A stretch of 64,000 nucleotides of DNA from a virus: the IMG/VR virus record IMGVR_UViG_3300031539_000004, positions 62,001 through 126,000 of that record. The stretch is one strand, 5' to 3'. The notes beneath the pieces were generated by a model. It did no database searches. It was not told where the DNA came from and saw only the letters and a list, made by a program, of their open reading frames with translations. This document shows, in pieces, positions 31,330 to 39,181 of this stretch (positions are counted from its first letter, which is position 1; each line of letters begins with the position of its first letter). The translations under genes were made by a program, and so were the position numbers.

Positions 31330-32112
31330 TCAGGCGTCGCTGGCGTCCTCGGGATCGCCCTCGGGCCGGCCCGGCCACAGGTCGGCGTAGGGGTGAGCGT
31401 CGCCCACGATCAACGCCTCGCCCTCGCACACGCCCGTCAGCGTGAGATCGACGTGCTCCCACGTCCACCACCCGCCGCACCGGTCGCAGCCCGCACCAGC
31501 GCCGTCAGGGGCCTCTCGCAGGTCATGGCGCAAGGCGTCCAGCAGCGCCACGAACTCGGCGTGGCTGTCGACCCGCAGCCCCGGGTGGTCGCCGTTGTAC
31601 GGCTGAGTGAACAGGACCGGCACCGTCTCGCCCATCGCCTCGAGCGCCTCGTAGTTGTCGACCGAGTCCTCGAGGAACACGTCGGTCTCGACCGCACCCT
31701 TGTCGTGGCTCACCGTCACCGAGTCGAACGGGACCCCGAGCTCGCCGAGCCAAGCGAACGTCGACCGCCTGGCCGTCGCCTCCACCGTCGGGACGTTGCG
31801 CGACGTGACGAGGTGCAGCTCGTCGCCCGCCGAGGTGATCGCCAGCATCGCTTCCACCGCGCCCTCGATCGCCGGCGACGGCCCGAAGATCACGCCCGCC
31901 TCGATCCCGGCGACGAACTCGGCCATCCACTCCTCGGTCGTGAGGCCCCAGTCCTCCCGGTGGAACGACCAGACCGTCGGCTCGCCGAGCTCGGCCCGGT
32001 CATGGCCTCGGGAGACAAGCCAGTCGCGGAACCGGTCCACGAACGGGTAGAGCACCCCGTCTACGTCCATCCCCACCCTGAGCTTGTGACGCAGCTCATC
32101 CCCACCCGCCAT
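31330..32112 (-). CDS. HAD-superfamily phosphatase, 5'(3')-nucleotidase-like
   Basis: A 260-residue protein. HAD motif I is GMDVDGVLYPF with catalytic D16 and D18; motif II-like LVTSRN near 95; motif III/IV-like FLEDSVDNYEAL near 140. Layout matches NT5C-type deoxyribonucleotidases used by phages to tune nucleotide pools. The C-terminal third adds GCDRCGGWWTWEHVDLTLTG, a Cys pair not typical of the family. Start ATG 32112 lies eight bases after TACGCT. Confidence 0.8.
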   Translation of the reverse strand: MAGGDELRHKLRVGMDVDGVLYPFVDRFRDWLVSRGHDRAELGEPTVWSFHREDWGLTTEEWMAEFVAGIEAGVIFGPSPAIEGAVEAMLAITSAGDELHLVTSRNVPTVEATARRSTFAWLGELGVPFDSVTVSHDKGAVETDVFLEDSVDNYEALEAMGETVPVLFTQPYNGDHPGLRVDSHAEFVALLDALRHDLREAPDGAGAGCDRCGGWWTWEHVDLTLTGVCEGEALIVGDAHPYADLWPGRPEGDPEDASDA

Positions 32113-32189
32113 GCCAACCGAGCGTAGGCGCGCAACGACCCCGGGGTTCCGCGAAGGAACCACCGGGGCCGCCGCAACTGACCGCCAGG

Positions 32190-33041
32190 TCAGAGCTTGA
32201 TACCGGGCTGCGGCGTGCCGTGGAAGGCCGTCATCTCGGTGGCTTCCTCGATCGCCGTCACGATGTCACCGAACGCTGACCGGAGCACCTCGCGGGGCCG
32301 GACCATCGCGTACCCGATCTGCAGCCGGCCCTCTCGGATCCGGTAGCGGAGCTGGCAGGTGACCCGGTACCGGTCGCTGCCCTCGTAGGGCGCGACCCCG
32401 ATCACGAACTCCTTCGGGATCGTGATGTCGCCCTTCTGGCCGGCCTTCGCCACGGTGGTCTCGTCGTACATGAGCTTCCGCTCGCCCGACTGGAGGACGA
32501 TCGCCTCCTTGAACGCGACCGCCGTGTTGGCTTCGAAGGTGCGTGCCAGCTCCACCATCGTCGCCGCCTCGGGTTCCACGATCTCGAGCTGGCCGAGCTC
32601 GAGGTGCTCGGCGAACTCCTGCTGGCCCATGAGACCCCCGTCCTTGGCGGTCCAGCGGTCCCACTCGGGAGTGTGGCGCAGAGCGAGCGTCGCCGTGTGG
32701 TCATGCCACCCGGCGGTCTCCCCCTCGGGGACGTGCCCGTTGAGGACACCGATGACCTTCGACGCCTCGATGTTGGCGAAGAGCGCCGACCCGGGGCCGG
32801 CGTGCTCGTTGACGTACCTGCTCAGCGAGTCGTGGGTGTAGAAGATCGCCGGGCCGGTCTTGCGTGGCGGGGCGGCGGCCAGGCCGAGGGTGTTGACCAG
32901 CTCGGTGCGGCCGTTCGCGACGACCATGAACACCTCGCCCGGTTCGACCTTGCGGGGGGCGACGGCCTTCTGTGCCTGCTCGATGATGGCCGCGGCGTCG
33001 CCTGCGGTGGCCTCGAGGATGTTCGTCGTCGGATCGCTCAC
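32190..33041 (-). CDS. DUF2303 family protein
   Basis: A 283-residue protein matching DUF2303 (YfdQ-like): N-terminal helical AGDAAAIIEQAQKA, then YTHDSLSRYVNEHAGPGSAL, WHDHTATLALRHTPEWDRW, and FAEHLELGQLEIVEP, in the family order. Found on many prophages; biochemical role not known. GTG start overlaps the next gene by four bases. Confidence 0.85.
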   Translation of the reverse strand: MSDPTTNILEATAGDAAAIIEQAQKAVAPRKVEPGEVFMVVANGRTELVNTLGLAAAPPRKTGPAIFYTHDSLSRYVNEHAGPGSALFANIEASKVIGVLNGHVPEGETAGWHDHTATLALRHTPEWDRWTAKDGGLMGQQEFAEHLELGQLEIVEPEAATMVELARTFEANTAVAFKEAIVLQSGERKLMYDETTVAKAGQKGDITIPKEFVIGVAPYEGSDRYRVTCQLRYRIREGRLQIGYAMVRPREVLRSAFGDIVTAIEEATEMTAFHGTPQPGIKL

Positions 33042-33412
33042 GATCCCACCTCCCTGATCTCCCCGGTCTCGGGGTCGACTTCCTTGTCTGGCGGCGGCGT
33101 GCTCACGTCACGGAGCGGCAGCCGGGGTTGCATCGGGTTGTCGCGGGAGAGGTTGCAGTCCTCGTCCACGAAGTAGAGCGACGGGTCGCGGTCGGCCTCG
33201 GGGAGCGTGACGGCGATCTTGTCCTTCACGATCACCATCTGCCCTTCGGGCTTCACCGAGATCGTGAGCGTCATCTTCCCGCTCTTGCCGGTGTCGGTCA
33301 CCGCCTCGAGCAACGCGTTGAGCGCGTCGCCGAGCTCGAGGTGCGTCAGCCCGTTGCGCTGATCGGCCAGGAAGTCGGCGAATGGCCGAACCTGGCGGTC
33401 GGATTCTGGCAT
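33038..33412 (-). CDS. Hypothetical protein, DUF2303 partner
   Basis: A 124-residue protein (MPESDRQVRPFADFLADQRN...) coupled to the DUF2303 gene. The N-terminal half predicts helix and strand (GKMTLTISVKPEGQMVIVKD); the C-terminal tail is Pro/Asp-rich. Ribosome-binding site AGGAGGACC upstream. Such partners often precede DUF2303 in phages. Confidence 0.75.
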   Translation of the reverse strand: MPESDRQVRPFADFLADQRNGLTHLELGDALNALLEAVTDTGKSGKMTLTISVKPEGQMVIVKDKIAVTLPEADRDPSLYFVDEDCNLSRDNPMQPRLPLRDVSTPPPDKEVDPETGEIREVGS

Positions 33413-33446
33413 GGTGGGTCCTCCTCTTTCTGTGGTTGTGGTGAGG

Positions 33447-34025
33447 TCAGGCCGGGTGGTGGACGAACTGGTCGATCATCGCCGCGTAGGCGCGCCACTC
33501 GGCGAGGTGCATGCGGGCGTCGTCCAGGCCCCGGTGGTTCTTGAGGTCGCCGTCGCCCGACTCGGGGACGAGGTCGCCTCGCCCGGCGAGCCACAGGCCG
33601 CGGCGGATGACGCCCACGTCGAGGTGCGGGTACTGGAGCCACGCCTCGAGGGTGGGCATCTGACGGTGAACGAACCGGCGATCGAAGTGCGAGACGCCCG
33701 AGCCGGCCAGCAGCACCCGGTGAGGCTTCGCCCCGTTCGGCACGAGGACCGATTCGATGAGCATCGCCTCTACCTCGACCAGCGAGAGCGGCGACCGCTC
33801 GACCGCCTCGAGCAGACCGTTCCCGGTGTGCATTTCGAGCACGAAGTCGTTCATCAGGTGAGCGACCGTCGCCGGGTAGTGGACGACCCCGCTGAACTCG
33901 GAGAGCGTTTCGAACGGCGGGTCGACCCCGGTGAGGATCGATCCGACTTCAAGGATCTTGTCCTCGGCCTCGTCGGTGCCGGTGGTCTCCAGGTCAAACC
34001 AGAGGAGGTGCTTCGCTTCAGGCAT
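33447..34025 (-). CDS. Oligoribonuclease-like DEDDh 3'-5' exonuclease
   Basis: A 192-residue protein with DEDDh motifs: ExoI WFDLETTGTDEAED (9-22), ExoII SGVSHFDRRFVHRQ, ExoIII NHRGLDDARMHLAEW with catalytic His. Length and fold match oligoribonuclease, which degrades 2-5 nt RNA, or small phage DNA exonucleases. A leftward -10-like TACGGT (34059-34054) and AAGGAGACGG precede the ATG. Confidence 0.88.
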   Translation of the reverse strand: MPEAKHLLWFDLETTGTDEAEDKILEVGSILTGVDPPFETLSEFSGVVHYPATVAHLMNDFVLEMHTGNGLLEAVERSPLSLVEVEAMLIESVLVPNGAKPHRVLLAGSGVSHFDRRFVHRQMPTLEAWLQYPHLDVGVIRRGLWLAGRGDLVPESGDGDLKNHRGLDDARMHLAEWRAYAAMIDQFVHHPA

Positions 34026-34087
34026 TCGCCGTCTCCTTTATCGGTGCCGGTGGACCGTAGCACCGCACCCGGAGTAGTTGCGGGTCC

Positions 34088-34107
34088 GTAGCCTTCGGAG
34101 CTACAGT
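34088..34107 (+). promoter_or_regulatory. GTAG-N9-CTAC operator with embedded -10 (divergent region)
   Basis: GTAGCCTTCGGAGCTAC (34088-34104) overlaps rightward -10 TACAGT (34102-34107). The divergent exonuclease gene has its own leftward TACGGT (34059-34054), so both directions start within 50 bp. Confidence 0.65.
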
Positions 34108-34138
34108 CGTCGGGACCGCCAAACCAGGAGGAGCCGAC

Positions 34139-34423
34139 ATGGCTGCGACACCCGGAAATGACAACTACTCGGCAGGGTTGGTACTCGCCGAGCTCGCCGA
34201 CCATTGGGCGATCGGTGAGTGGATCACCGACGGAGCCCTCACGGTGATGCCGAGCGCCCAGCCGCGGTACGCCGCGCTGAGCACGGGCGAGAAGAACATC
34301 GTGGACATCGCTTGGGCGATGCAGCAGGGCCGGTGGGACTTCCCGGTGGTGAAGGTGCTGGAGCTGGACTCGGGCTGGCGCGAGATCGTGATGGCAGCGA
34401 TCTCGGCGCGGGTCCTCGCGTAA
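34139..34423 (+). CDS. Hypothetical protein
   Basis: A 94-residue protein (MAATPGNDNYSAGLVLAELA...), mainly helical with aromatic DHWAIGEWITDG and VDIAWAMQQGRWDF. Preceded by AGGAGGAGCC. First gene of the rightward operon. Confidence 0.7.
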   Translation: MAATPGNDNYSAGLVLAELADHWAIGEWITDGALTVMPSAQPRYAALSTGEKNIVDIAWAMQQGRWDFPVVKVLELDSGWREIVMAAISARVLA

Positions 34424-34432
34424 CCTCGCGGC

Positions 34433-35380
34433 ATGGGCACCAACGCCTTCAACGGTCAGGGGGATCCGTTCGGGTCCGGCTCGGTCGTGATCCCCGACGT
34501 TCCGACGCCGCTCGTCGCGTACCGCCAGTGGCAGGTCCAGTGGGGCCAGATCCCGGTTGAGGCTTCCGGGGCGTTCCCGTTCCCGGTTGGTGGCGACTCG
34601 CGGCTCCAGTCGACGTACAACCACGGGGTGTGGGAGCCGGGTCGCGAGGCGCGGGCGGGGTGCCCGTGGTCGGACGGCGACCATCACCCCCAAGTGGTCG
34701 AGAATGGGATGATCCGGTTCCCGTTCGGGGTCCCGGCCCGGTACACCTATCCCGACCGCGACGTGTGCCGGGCGTGCCCGTCGCCGACGGCCGCGGGTCA
34801 TGAGGGGTACGGCTGCGGGATCTACGGGTTCAAGCTGCCCGGCAAGCTTGCCGCCGAGTCGCCGCTGATCTCGAGGGCGTGGGGCCGGATCGAGATGTGG
34901 GGCACCGTCTACGACCACGACTACGGCTACCGCGGGTCCCACGCCCGGGTGACCGGCATCGGCCTCCCCTTGGCCTTCGCCGATCGGAACGGGTGGGAGC
35001 TGGCGATGGTCGGGAGCCGCTCGAGTCAGCGCCACATGCTCGACTACCTCGCCGCCCTCTCGTTCCTGGCGCAGATCTACCGTGTGCCGCTTCTCAGGCC
35101 CCGCTCGGCGGTATCCGTCGAGGAGGTCTACCGGATGGCCTTAGCGGGCCGTGAGACGCCTGTCGTGGTCGATGAGGAGGTCGATCCGATCCATTACGCC
35201 CGCGAGCTGATGGCGAACGGCTACGAACCGGATCTCGGTGCCCGAGCTCGGAAGCACCGCGAGGTCATGGAGCTGACCGCGGTCCAGTCGATGAGCGGCG
35301 AAGCGAACATGCGCCGGCTGATCGAGATGCTCCACCTCGACCCCGCCGACTTCGGCCTCGAGGACGACGATGGCGAGTGA
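34433..35380 (+). CDS. Phage protein, paralogue A
   Basis: A 315-residue protein. The middle holds CRACPSPTAAGHEGYGCGIY, then WGRIEMWGTVYDHDYGYRGS, in a pattern shared residue by residue with the next gene. The conserved Cys and His (C...C...H...C) suggest a metal site. The C-terminal third is helical and acidic. No enzyme family recognised; known only as phage-encoded unknowns. Confidence 0.75.
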   Translation: MGTNAFNGQGDPFGSGSVVIPDVPTPLVAYRQWQVQWGQIPVEASGAFPFPVGGDSRLQSTYNHGVWEPGREARAGCPWSDGDHHPQVVENGMIRFPFGVPARYTYPDRDVCRACPSPTAAGHEGYGCGIYGFKLPGKLAAESPLISRAWGRIEMWGTVYDHDYGYRGSHARVTGIGLPLAFADRNGWELAMVGSRSSQRHMLDYLAALSFLAQIYRVPLLRPRSAVSVEEVYRMALAGRETPVVVDEEVDPIHYARELMANGYEPDLGARARKHREVMELTAVQSMSGEANMRRLIEMLHLDPADFGLEDDDGE

Positions 35381-36317
35381 CCCGTCGTCGCCGATGTGGC
35401 CGCTCGACTTCGGCGAGGGGTTCCGGGTTCCTGATGTGCCCGAGCCGATCGTCGGCTACCGGTGGTGGGTGCGAGCTGGCGGCCAGGGCCACCCGCTGCT
35501 CCTCTCGCCGCGCACCCGCCTGCCTTGGCGTCCCGGCGAACCGACGCGAGCGTTCTGCGTTCCGGGTTCGCACAACGGTGGCCGCGACGCTGCGTGCTCG
35601 AGGTGCCCGTGCCCTGGCGACGCGGCGAACCACGACGGGTACGGGTGCGGCCTCTACGCCTACCGGTCGCTGAAGGCGTTGCTCCACGAGATCGAGTTCC
35701 CGACCCACAAGCTCGGCGTGTTCAATTCGGGCTGGCAGGTGGTGGTCGGTCAGGTCGAGCTGTGGGGCGACGTGTACGAGCATGTCAAGGGGTACCGGGC
35801 GCAGTTCGCGAGGCCGTCGAAGCTGTTCGTCTATCCGCCGCCGGGGGATCATCAGTCGATCGATCCCGCGCTGATCGCCGAGCTCGCCGACGGGATTGAC
35901 ATGGCCCCGTCGGCGCTCGAGCTGGTGACGATCGCGGCCGAGGTGAGGCGTGTGGCACCGGCTGATCTTGAGGCGTTGGGCGAGGTGTACGAGATCCCGG
36001 TGGAGCCGTTCCCGATGTCGGCGGCCGAGGTGAACCGCGAGGTAGCGCAGTTCATGGCGTCGGTGTTCGCCGAGGTGAGGCGCTCCGCTGCGAGTCAGGT
36101 GCGAGCGTCGATGCCGGGCCGGCTCTCCGTGGTCGGCCACGTCGTCGGCCTGGTCGCCGCGTTGCTGTTCCTCGGATCGGACCTGGCGTCGGCCAGTTGG
36201 TTCGGGGTGGTGCTGTGGACGGCGATGGCCGGGATCTACCTGCACTGGCTCGTGAAGTACGGCGTGCGTCGGCGAGTGATCGGCGCGCTCGAGATGGAGG
36301 AGGACGAAGATGGGTGA
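35370..36317 (+). CDS. Phage protein, paralogue B, membrane-anchored
   Basis: A 315-residue homologue of the preceding gene: CSRCPCPGDAANHDGYGCGL, then VGQVELWGDVYEHVKGYRAQ. The C-terminal part differs: two hydrophobic segments (about 248-265, VGHVVGLVAALLFLGSDL, and 270-290) end in a basic tail. The pair looks like a tandem duplication in which one copy gained a membrane anchor. Overlaps paralogue A by 11 bases. Confidence 0.75.
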   Translation: MASDPSSPMWPLDFGEGFRVPDVPEPIVGYRWWVRAGGQGHPLLLSPRTRLPWRPGEPTRAFCVPGSHNGGRDAACSRCPCPGDAANHDGYGCGLYAYRSLKALLHEIEFPTHKLGVFNSGWQVVVGQVELWGDVYEHVKGYRAQFARPSKLFVYPPPGDHQSIDPALIAELADGIDMAPSALELVTIAAEVRRVAPADLEALGEVYEIPVEPFPMSAAEVNREVAQFMASVFAEVRRSAASQVRASMPGRLSVVGHVVGLVAALLFLGSDLASASWFGVVLWTAMAGIYLHWLVKYGVRRRVIGALEMEEDEDG

Positions 36318-36444
36318 GATCGGGAAGCCGATTCGGGAGGAACCGCTGGTGGTGCCAGCCCCGGCGACGGAGCCGGCGAGGCGCGAGCCGTCACCCGCGA
36401 CGCCTTCGACGCCAGTCCCTGAGCGGGAACCGGTCTCGACGTGA
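36310..36444 (+). CDS. Small proline-rich protein
   Basis: A 44-residue protein (MGEIGKPIREEPLVVPAPAT...), overlapping the stop of paralogue B. Extended, disordered composition. No motif. Confidence 0.5.
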   Translation: MGEIGKPIREEPLVVPAPATEPARREPSPATPSTPVPEREPVST

Positions 36445-36584
36445 GCTGGGAACTGCTGGCCGGCGTCGGGGCTGTGGTGGCGCTCGGTTGTGGTGGTGGT
36501 CCGGTTCATCTGGCGGAATTGGCGCTGAGCTCGGGGGCGTTTCCGCTGGTCAGCGAGTTGTTCCCCGAGAACCCCCGTTTGTAG
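36441..36584 (+). CDS. Possible small membrane protein, perhaps frameshifted
   Basis: A GTGA overlap points to a start at GTG 36441 (VSWELLAGVGAVVALGCGGG...). In this frame the product runs across the GCTGGTCA motif into the promoter of large RNA 2. If one base were shifted within CTCGGTTGTGG, it would instead read SVVVVVRFIWRNWR and stop before the motif, a typical single-pass membrane protein. Either a sequencing error or a degenerating gene. Confidence 0.3.
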   Translation: MSWELLAGVGAVVALGCGGGPVHLAELALSSGAFPLVSELFPENPRL

Positions 36585-36613
36585 TTGATTCGGCTACAGC
36601 GGTATGCCATGCT
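36545..36613 (+). promoter_or_regulatory. Composite promoter of large RNA 2
   Basis: GCTGGTCA (36545-36552), 27 bp, operator TGTAGTTGATTCGGCTACA (36580-36598) with -35 TTGATT, then -10 CATGCT (36608-36613). The RNA should start near 36620. No ATG at the start site, unlike the gene promoters. Confidence 0.8.
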
Positions 36614-36619
36614 GGTCCT

Positions 36620-38037
36620 CGTCGGGAAGCCCCCACATACCCGGCAAGCAAGTAGGGGCGAGTCGCAACAGCGGCGGGCAGCACCAGCCACCGGTGAGAC
36701 CACCCGAGAGGGGGCAGGGGAGCCAACCCCGGCAGTAGCGAACAAGGCAGACCGAGGGGGAAGCCCTCGGAGCGCCGATCGCCTGGCGCTCGTACCAAGT
36801 GAGGCGAACCGATCGAGAGCACCTTGATCGGGCTTGGCACCTCGGAGGTACCGCCCCGAAGTAACGCCAACGACTCCAGCCCTGACGGCTAACGACCACG
36901 ACTCACCCCTCGAGGTGAGCGACCCCTGAACGAAGGCTGGACGAGGTCGAAAAGGCAAAGCGAGTGAACGAGGAGAACGAGCCGAAGAACCCCGGATGAG
37001 AACCACGGAGCTGCAGCGAAGTGGGGAGAGCATGGGGGTCGGAGGCTCGGGCCAAGCCCGATCAAGGTGCTCACGATCGGGAAGCTCGACCGGCCGCCTC
37101 GGTGGGCCGAGCGTCACAGACACGGGGTTCGAACCCCCGGCTAGGCACGAGCAAGTGCCAACCTCCTTCGGCCCTGCCGCTCGGAGCGCCTCCCCGGCAT
37201 GGGGTAGCGGAGACGGAACCAGATGCGACGCTCGCTCCACCGAGGCGGCTGGTCGAGAGCAGAGTCGGTGGCCCTCATGGGGTCATCGGGTCAGCGAGCT
37301 CAGGACTCGCCCGCAGTAATGCCCTCGGGAACACCGGGGGCCGTGGCCGAGCTGGAACCTCCTCCCCCTGCCGGTAACGCGGGCAGGGGCATGGGACATG
37401 CCAGCGACGCTGCGAGGGCGGAGGAAATGGGAGCATGCCAAACCGGCCCGAGAGGGTGGGCAACACGCAAGCGGTGGCGAAGCCCTTCTAGAGCTGAGAG
37501 GTCGGCGTCGAGCGATCGGCGCAGCAGCGTAAACCCGGCGACGAGCCGGGGTGGTCGGCCTAGCATCGCAACCCCGGTGAACCCATGAAGGTCACCGACT
37601 CGAGCTGCTACGCCAGCGTCGGACCCGACTCGGGGGCGGCGACTTCAGCGAACCGATCCAAGACCAAGTAGGCCGGCGACTCCCCTCCGGGGCGAGCGCC
37701 GACGAACGTGCGGACACCGGTCGACTCGGAGCGCCACCGCGAGGGAGACCGGTGAAGGGGTGGCTGGCTGAGGAACCTCCCCCAAGAGGGCCCCGGCGTG
37801 CGCGGTTGAGACAACCCAAGCGTCGGGAAGCGGTACCAAGGAACACGGCTAAGTAGTCCAGCCGGTGAGGGGGCCGGGAGCGAGTGATCGCCCGGGTGTG
37901 ATGAGCATGGGAGACGGCCAGCGAGCAGGCCCGATGGATACGTCTGGCCGCGCTCAACACCTCCCACCGAAGCTCCTCGGGGCCGGCGTTGGCGTAGCAG
38001 CTCGAGGGGCCCTCGGCTTCGGCCGGGGGCTTCTTCT
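36620..38037 (+). ncRNA. Large structured non-coding RNA 2 (about 1.4 kb)
   Basis: No credible reading frame. Strong stems with purine loops: 36752-36758/36764-36770, nested 36795-36799/36833-36837 and 36809-36814/36826-36831, 37365-37372/37382-37389, 37534-37539/37545-37550, 37715-37722/37747-37754. The 5' domain aligns with RNA 1: GGGAAGCCCCCACA, GGGGCGAGTCGC, GGTGAGACCAC, AGCGAACAAGGCA and AACGAGGAGAACGAGC occur in the same order. A strong T-arm-like hairpin with GGGGTTCGAACCCC is at 37124-37137. It ends at a terminator. Two homologous giant RNAs on one phage genome is notable. Confidence 0.75.
38009..38037 (+). terminator. Rho-independent terminator of large RNA 2
   Basis: 9-bp GC stem GCCCTCGGC/GCCGGGGGC (one G-T pair) with TTCG loop, followed by TTCTTCT. 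Placed between the RNA and the AAA ATPase promoter. Confidence 0.8.
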
Positions 38038-38087
38038 CGTTCCGGGGTTCCTGTTCCGTGGCCCTCGGCTGGAATAGGCTGGCCCGC

Positions 38088-39170
38088 ATGGATCGCCAGA
38101 TCATCACCGACACCTCCCGCGTTTCGCCCGGATCGGTGCCCGAGCAGCGGCTGCTGGCGAAGCTCATGGCCGACGGGTACGCCCACATCCGAACCGGGTC
38201 CTGCGACTCGCCGGTCGATCTCACCGAGGTCCGACCCGTGCTTGAGAAGGCCTTCGGGGCCGCCGCGGTCGAAGCCGAGGGGTGCGGCGGCGGAACGTCG
38301 CTCCTCCTCGAGGACGGCGGCGGGGTGTTGTGGGTCGAATACTCGCCGCGGTGGCACGAGTGGCATTGGGCCGTCGCGTCGAACCTGGCGTCGAACACCG
38401 AGCGGTGGGCCGCCGCGATGACCGGGATGCTCCCCCCGTTCGAAGCGGTCAGCGACGACGGTCGGCTCTACACGAACTTTTGGGCGAAGCACCCGATGGC
38501 CGGCGGGTACTCGTATCTGCGGCCGATCGAGGTCCAGGGCTGGTCGGAGATCGCCGGGAACTACCCCGAGTCGGTCCGGGCCGAGCTCGGGAAGCTCGTC
38601 ACGATGCGCGACCCGGGGGCTGGCGGCAAGCTGGTGCTCCTTCATGGGCCGCCGGGTACCGGCAAGACCCGGTCGATCATGGCGCTCCTGGCCGCGTGGC
38701 GCGAGTGGTGCGAGCCGCACGTCATCACCGACCCCGACTCGTTCTTCAACCACCTCGACTACATGAACGACGTGATCCTCGGCGGCGGCTTCGATGACGG
38801 CCGGTGGCGGGTGCTCATCGTGGAGGACGGCGACGAGTTCATGGACGTCGACGCCAAGAGTCGAACCGGGCAGGCGCTCAGCCGGCTGCTCAACCTCGGC
38901 GACGGGATCGTCGGCCAAGGGCTGAACGTGCTGACCATCATCACGACGAACGTCGAGATGGGTTCGCTGAATCCGGCGGTGGCGAGGACGGGGCGTTGCA
39001 TGACGAACCTCCACTACCCTGCCTTCGACCAGGCCGAGGCCGAGTCGTGGCTGGCTTCCCGCCAGCTCGAGGGTGTCGAGGTTCCCGAGGACGGGATGAC
39101 GCTGGCCGATCTGTACGGGGCGAAGCGTCGCTCCGACCATCTGGCCGACGTGCTCGGCCGATTCGACTGA
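38088..39170 (+). CDS. AAA+ ATPase (DUF5925-type), copy 1
   Basis: A 360-residue protein. N-terminal 150 residues are a family-specific domain (WHEWHWAVASNLASNTERWA). The AAA core has Walker A LLHGPPGTGKTRS (about 185-197), Walker B VLIVEDGDEFM, sensor 1 TIITTNVEMG and the arginine-finger region LNPAVARTGRCM. AAA proteins remodel partners using ATP. Start ATG 38088 lies seven bases after TAGGCT (38075-38080), so possibly leaderless. Located directly after large RNA 2. Confidence 0.88.
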   Translation: MDRQIITDTSRVSPGSVPEQRLLAKLMADGYAHIRTGSCDSPVDLTEVRPVLEKAFGAAAVEAEGCGGGTSLLLEDGGGVLWVEYSPRWHEWHWAVASNLASNTERWAAAMTGMLPPFEAVSDDGRLYTNFWAKHPMAGGYSYLRPIEVQGWSEIAGNYPESVRAELGKLVTMRDPGAGGKLVLLHGPPGTGKTRSIMALLAAWREWCEPHVITDPDSFFNHLDYMNDVILGGGFDDGRWRVLIVEDGDEFMDVDAKSRTGQALSRLLNLGDGIVGQGLNVLTIITTNVEMGSLNPAVARTGRCMTNLHYPAFDQAEAESWLASRQLEGVEVPEDGMTLADLYGAKRRSDHLADVLGRFD

Positions 39171-39181
39171 GGAGAACCGAC

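Noticed and set aside
37113-37145. Functional tRNA around GGGGTTCGAACCCC
   Set aside because: The T-arm is perfect, but no matching acceptor strand or D/anticodon arms of proper length could be found upstream.
36620-38037. Group II intron or retroelement
   Set aside because: No reverse transcriptase frame, no recognisable domain V or intron boundary motif, and flanked by its own promoter and terminator.
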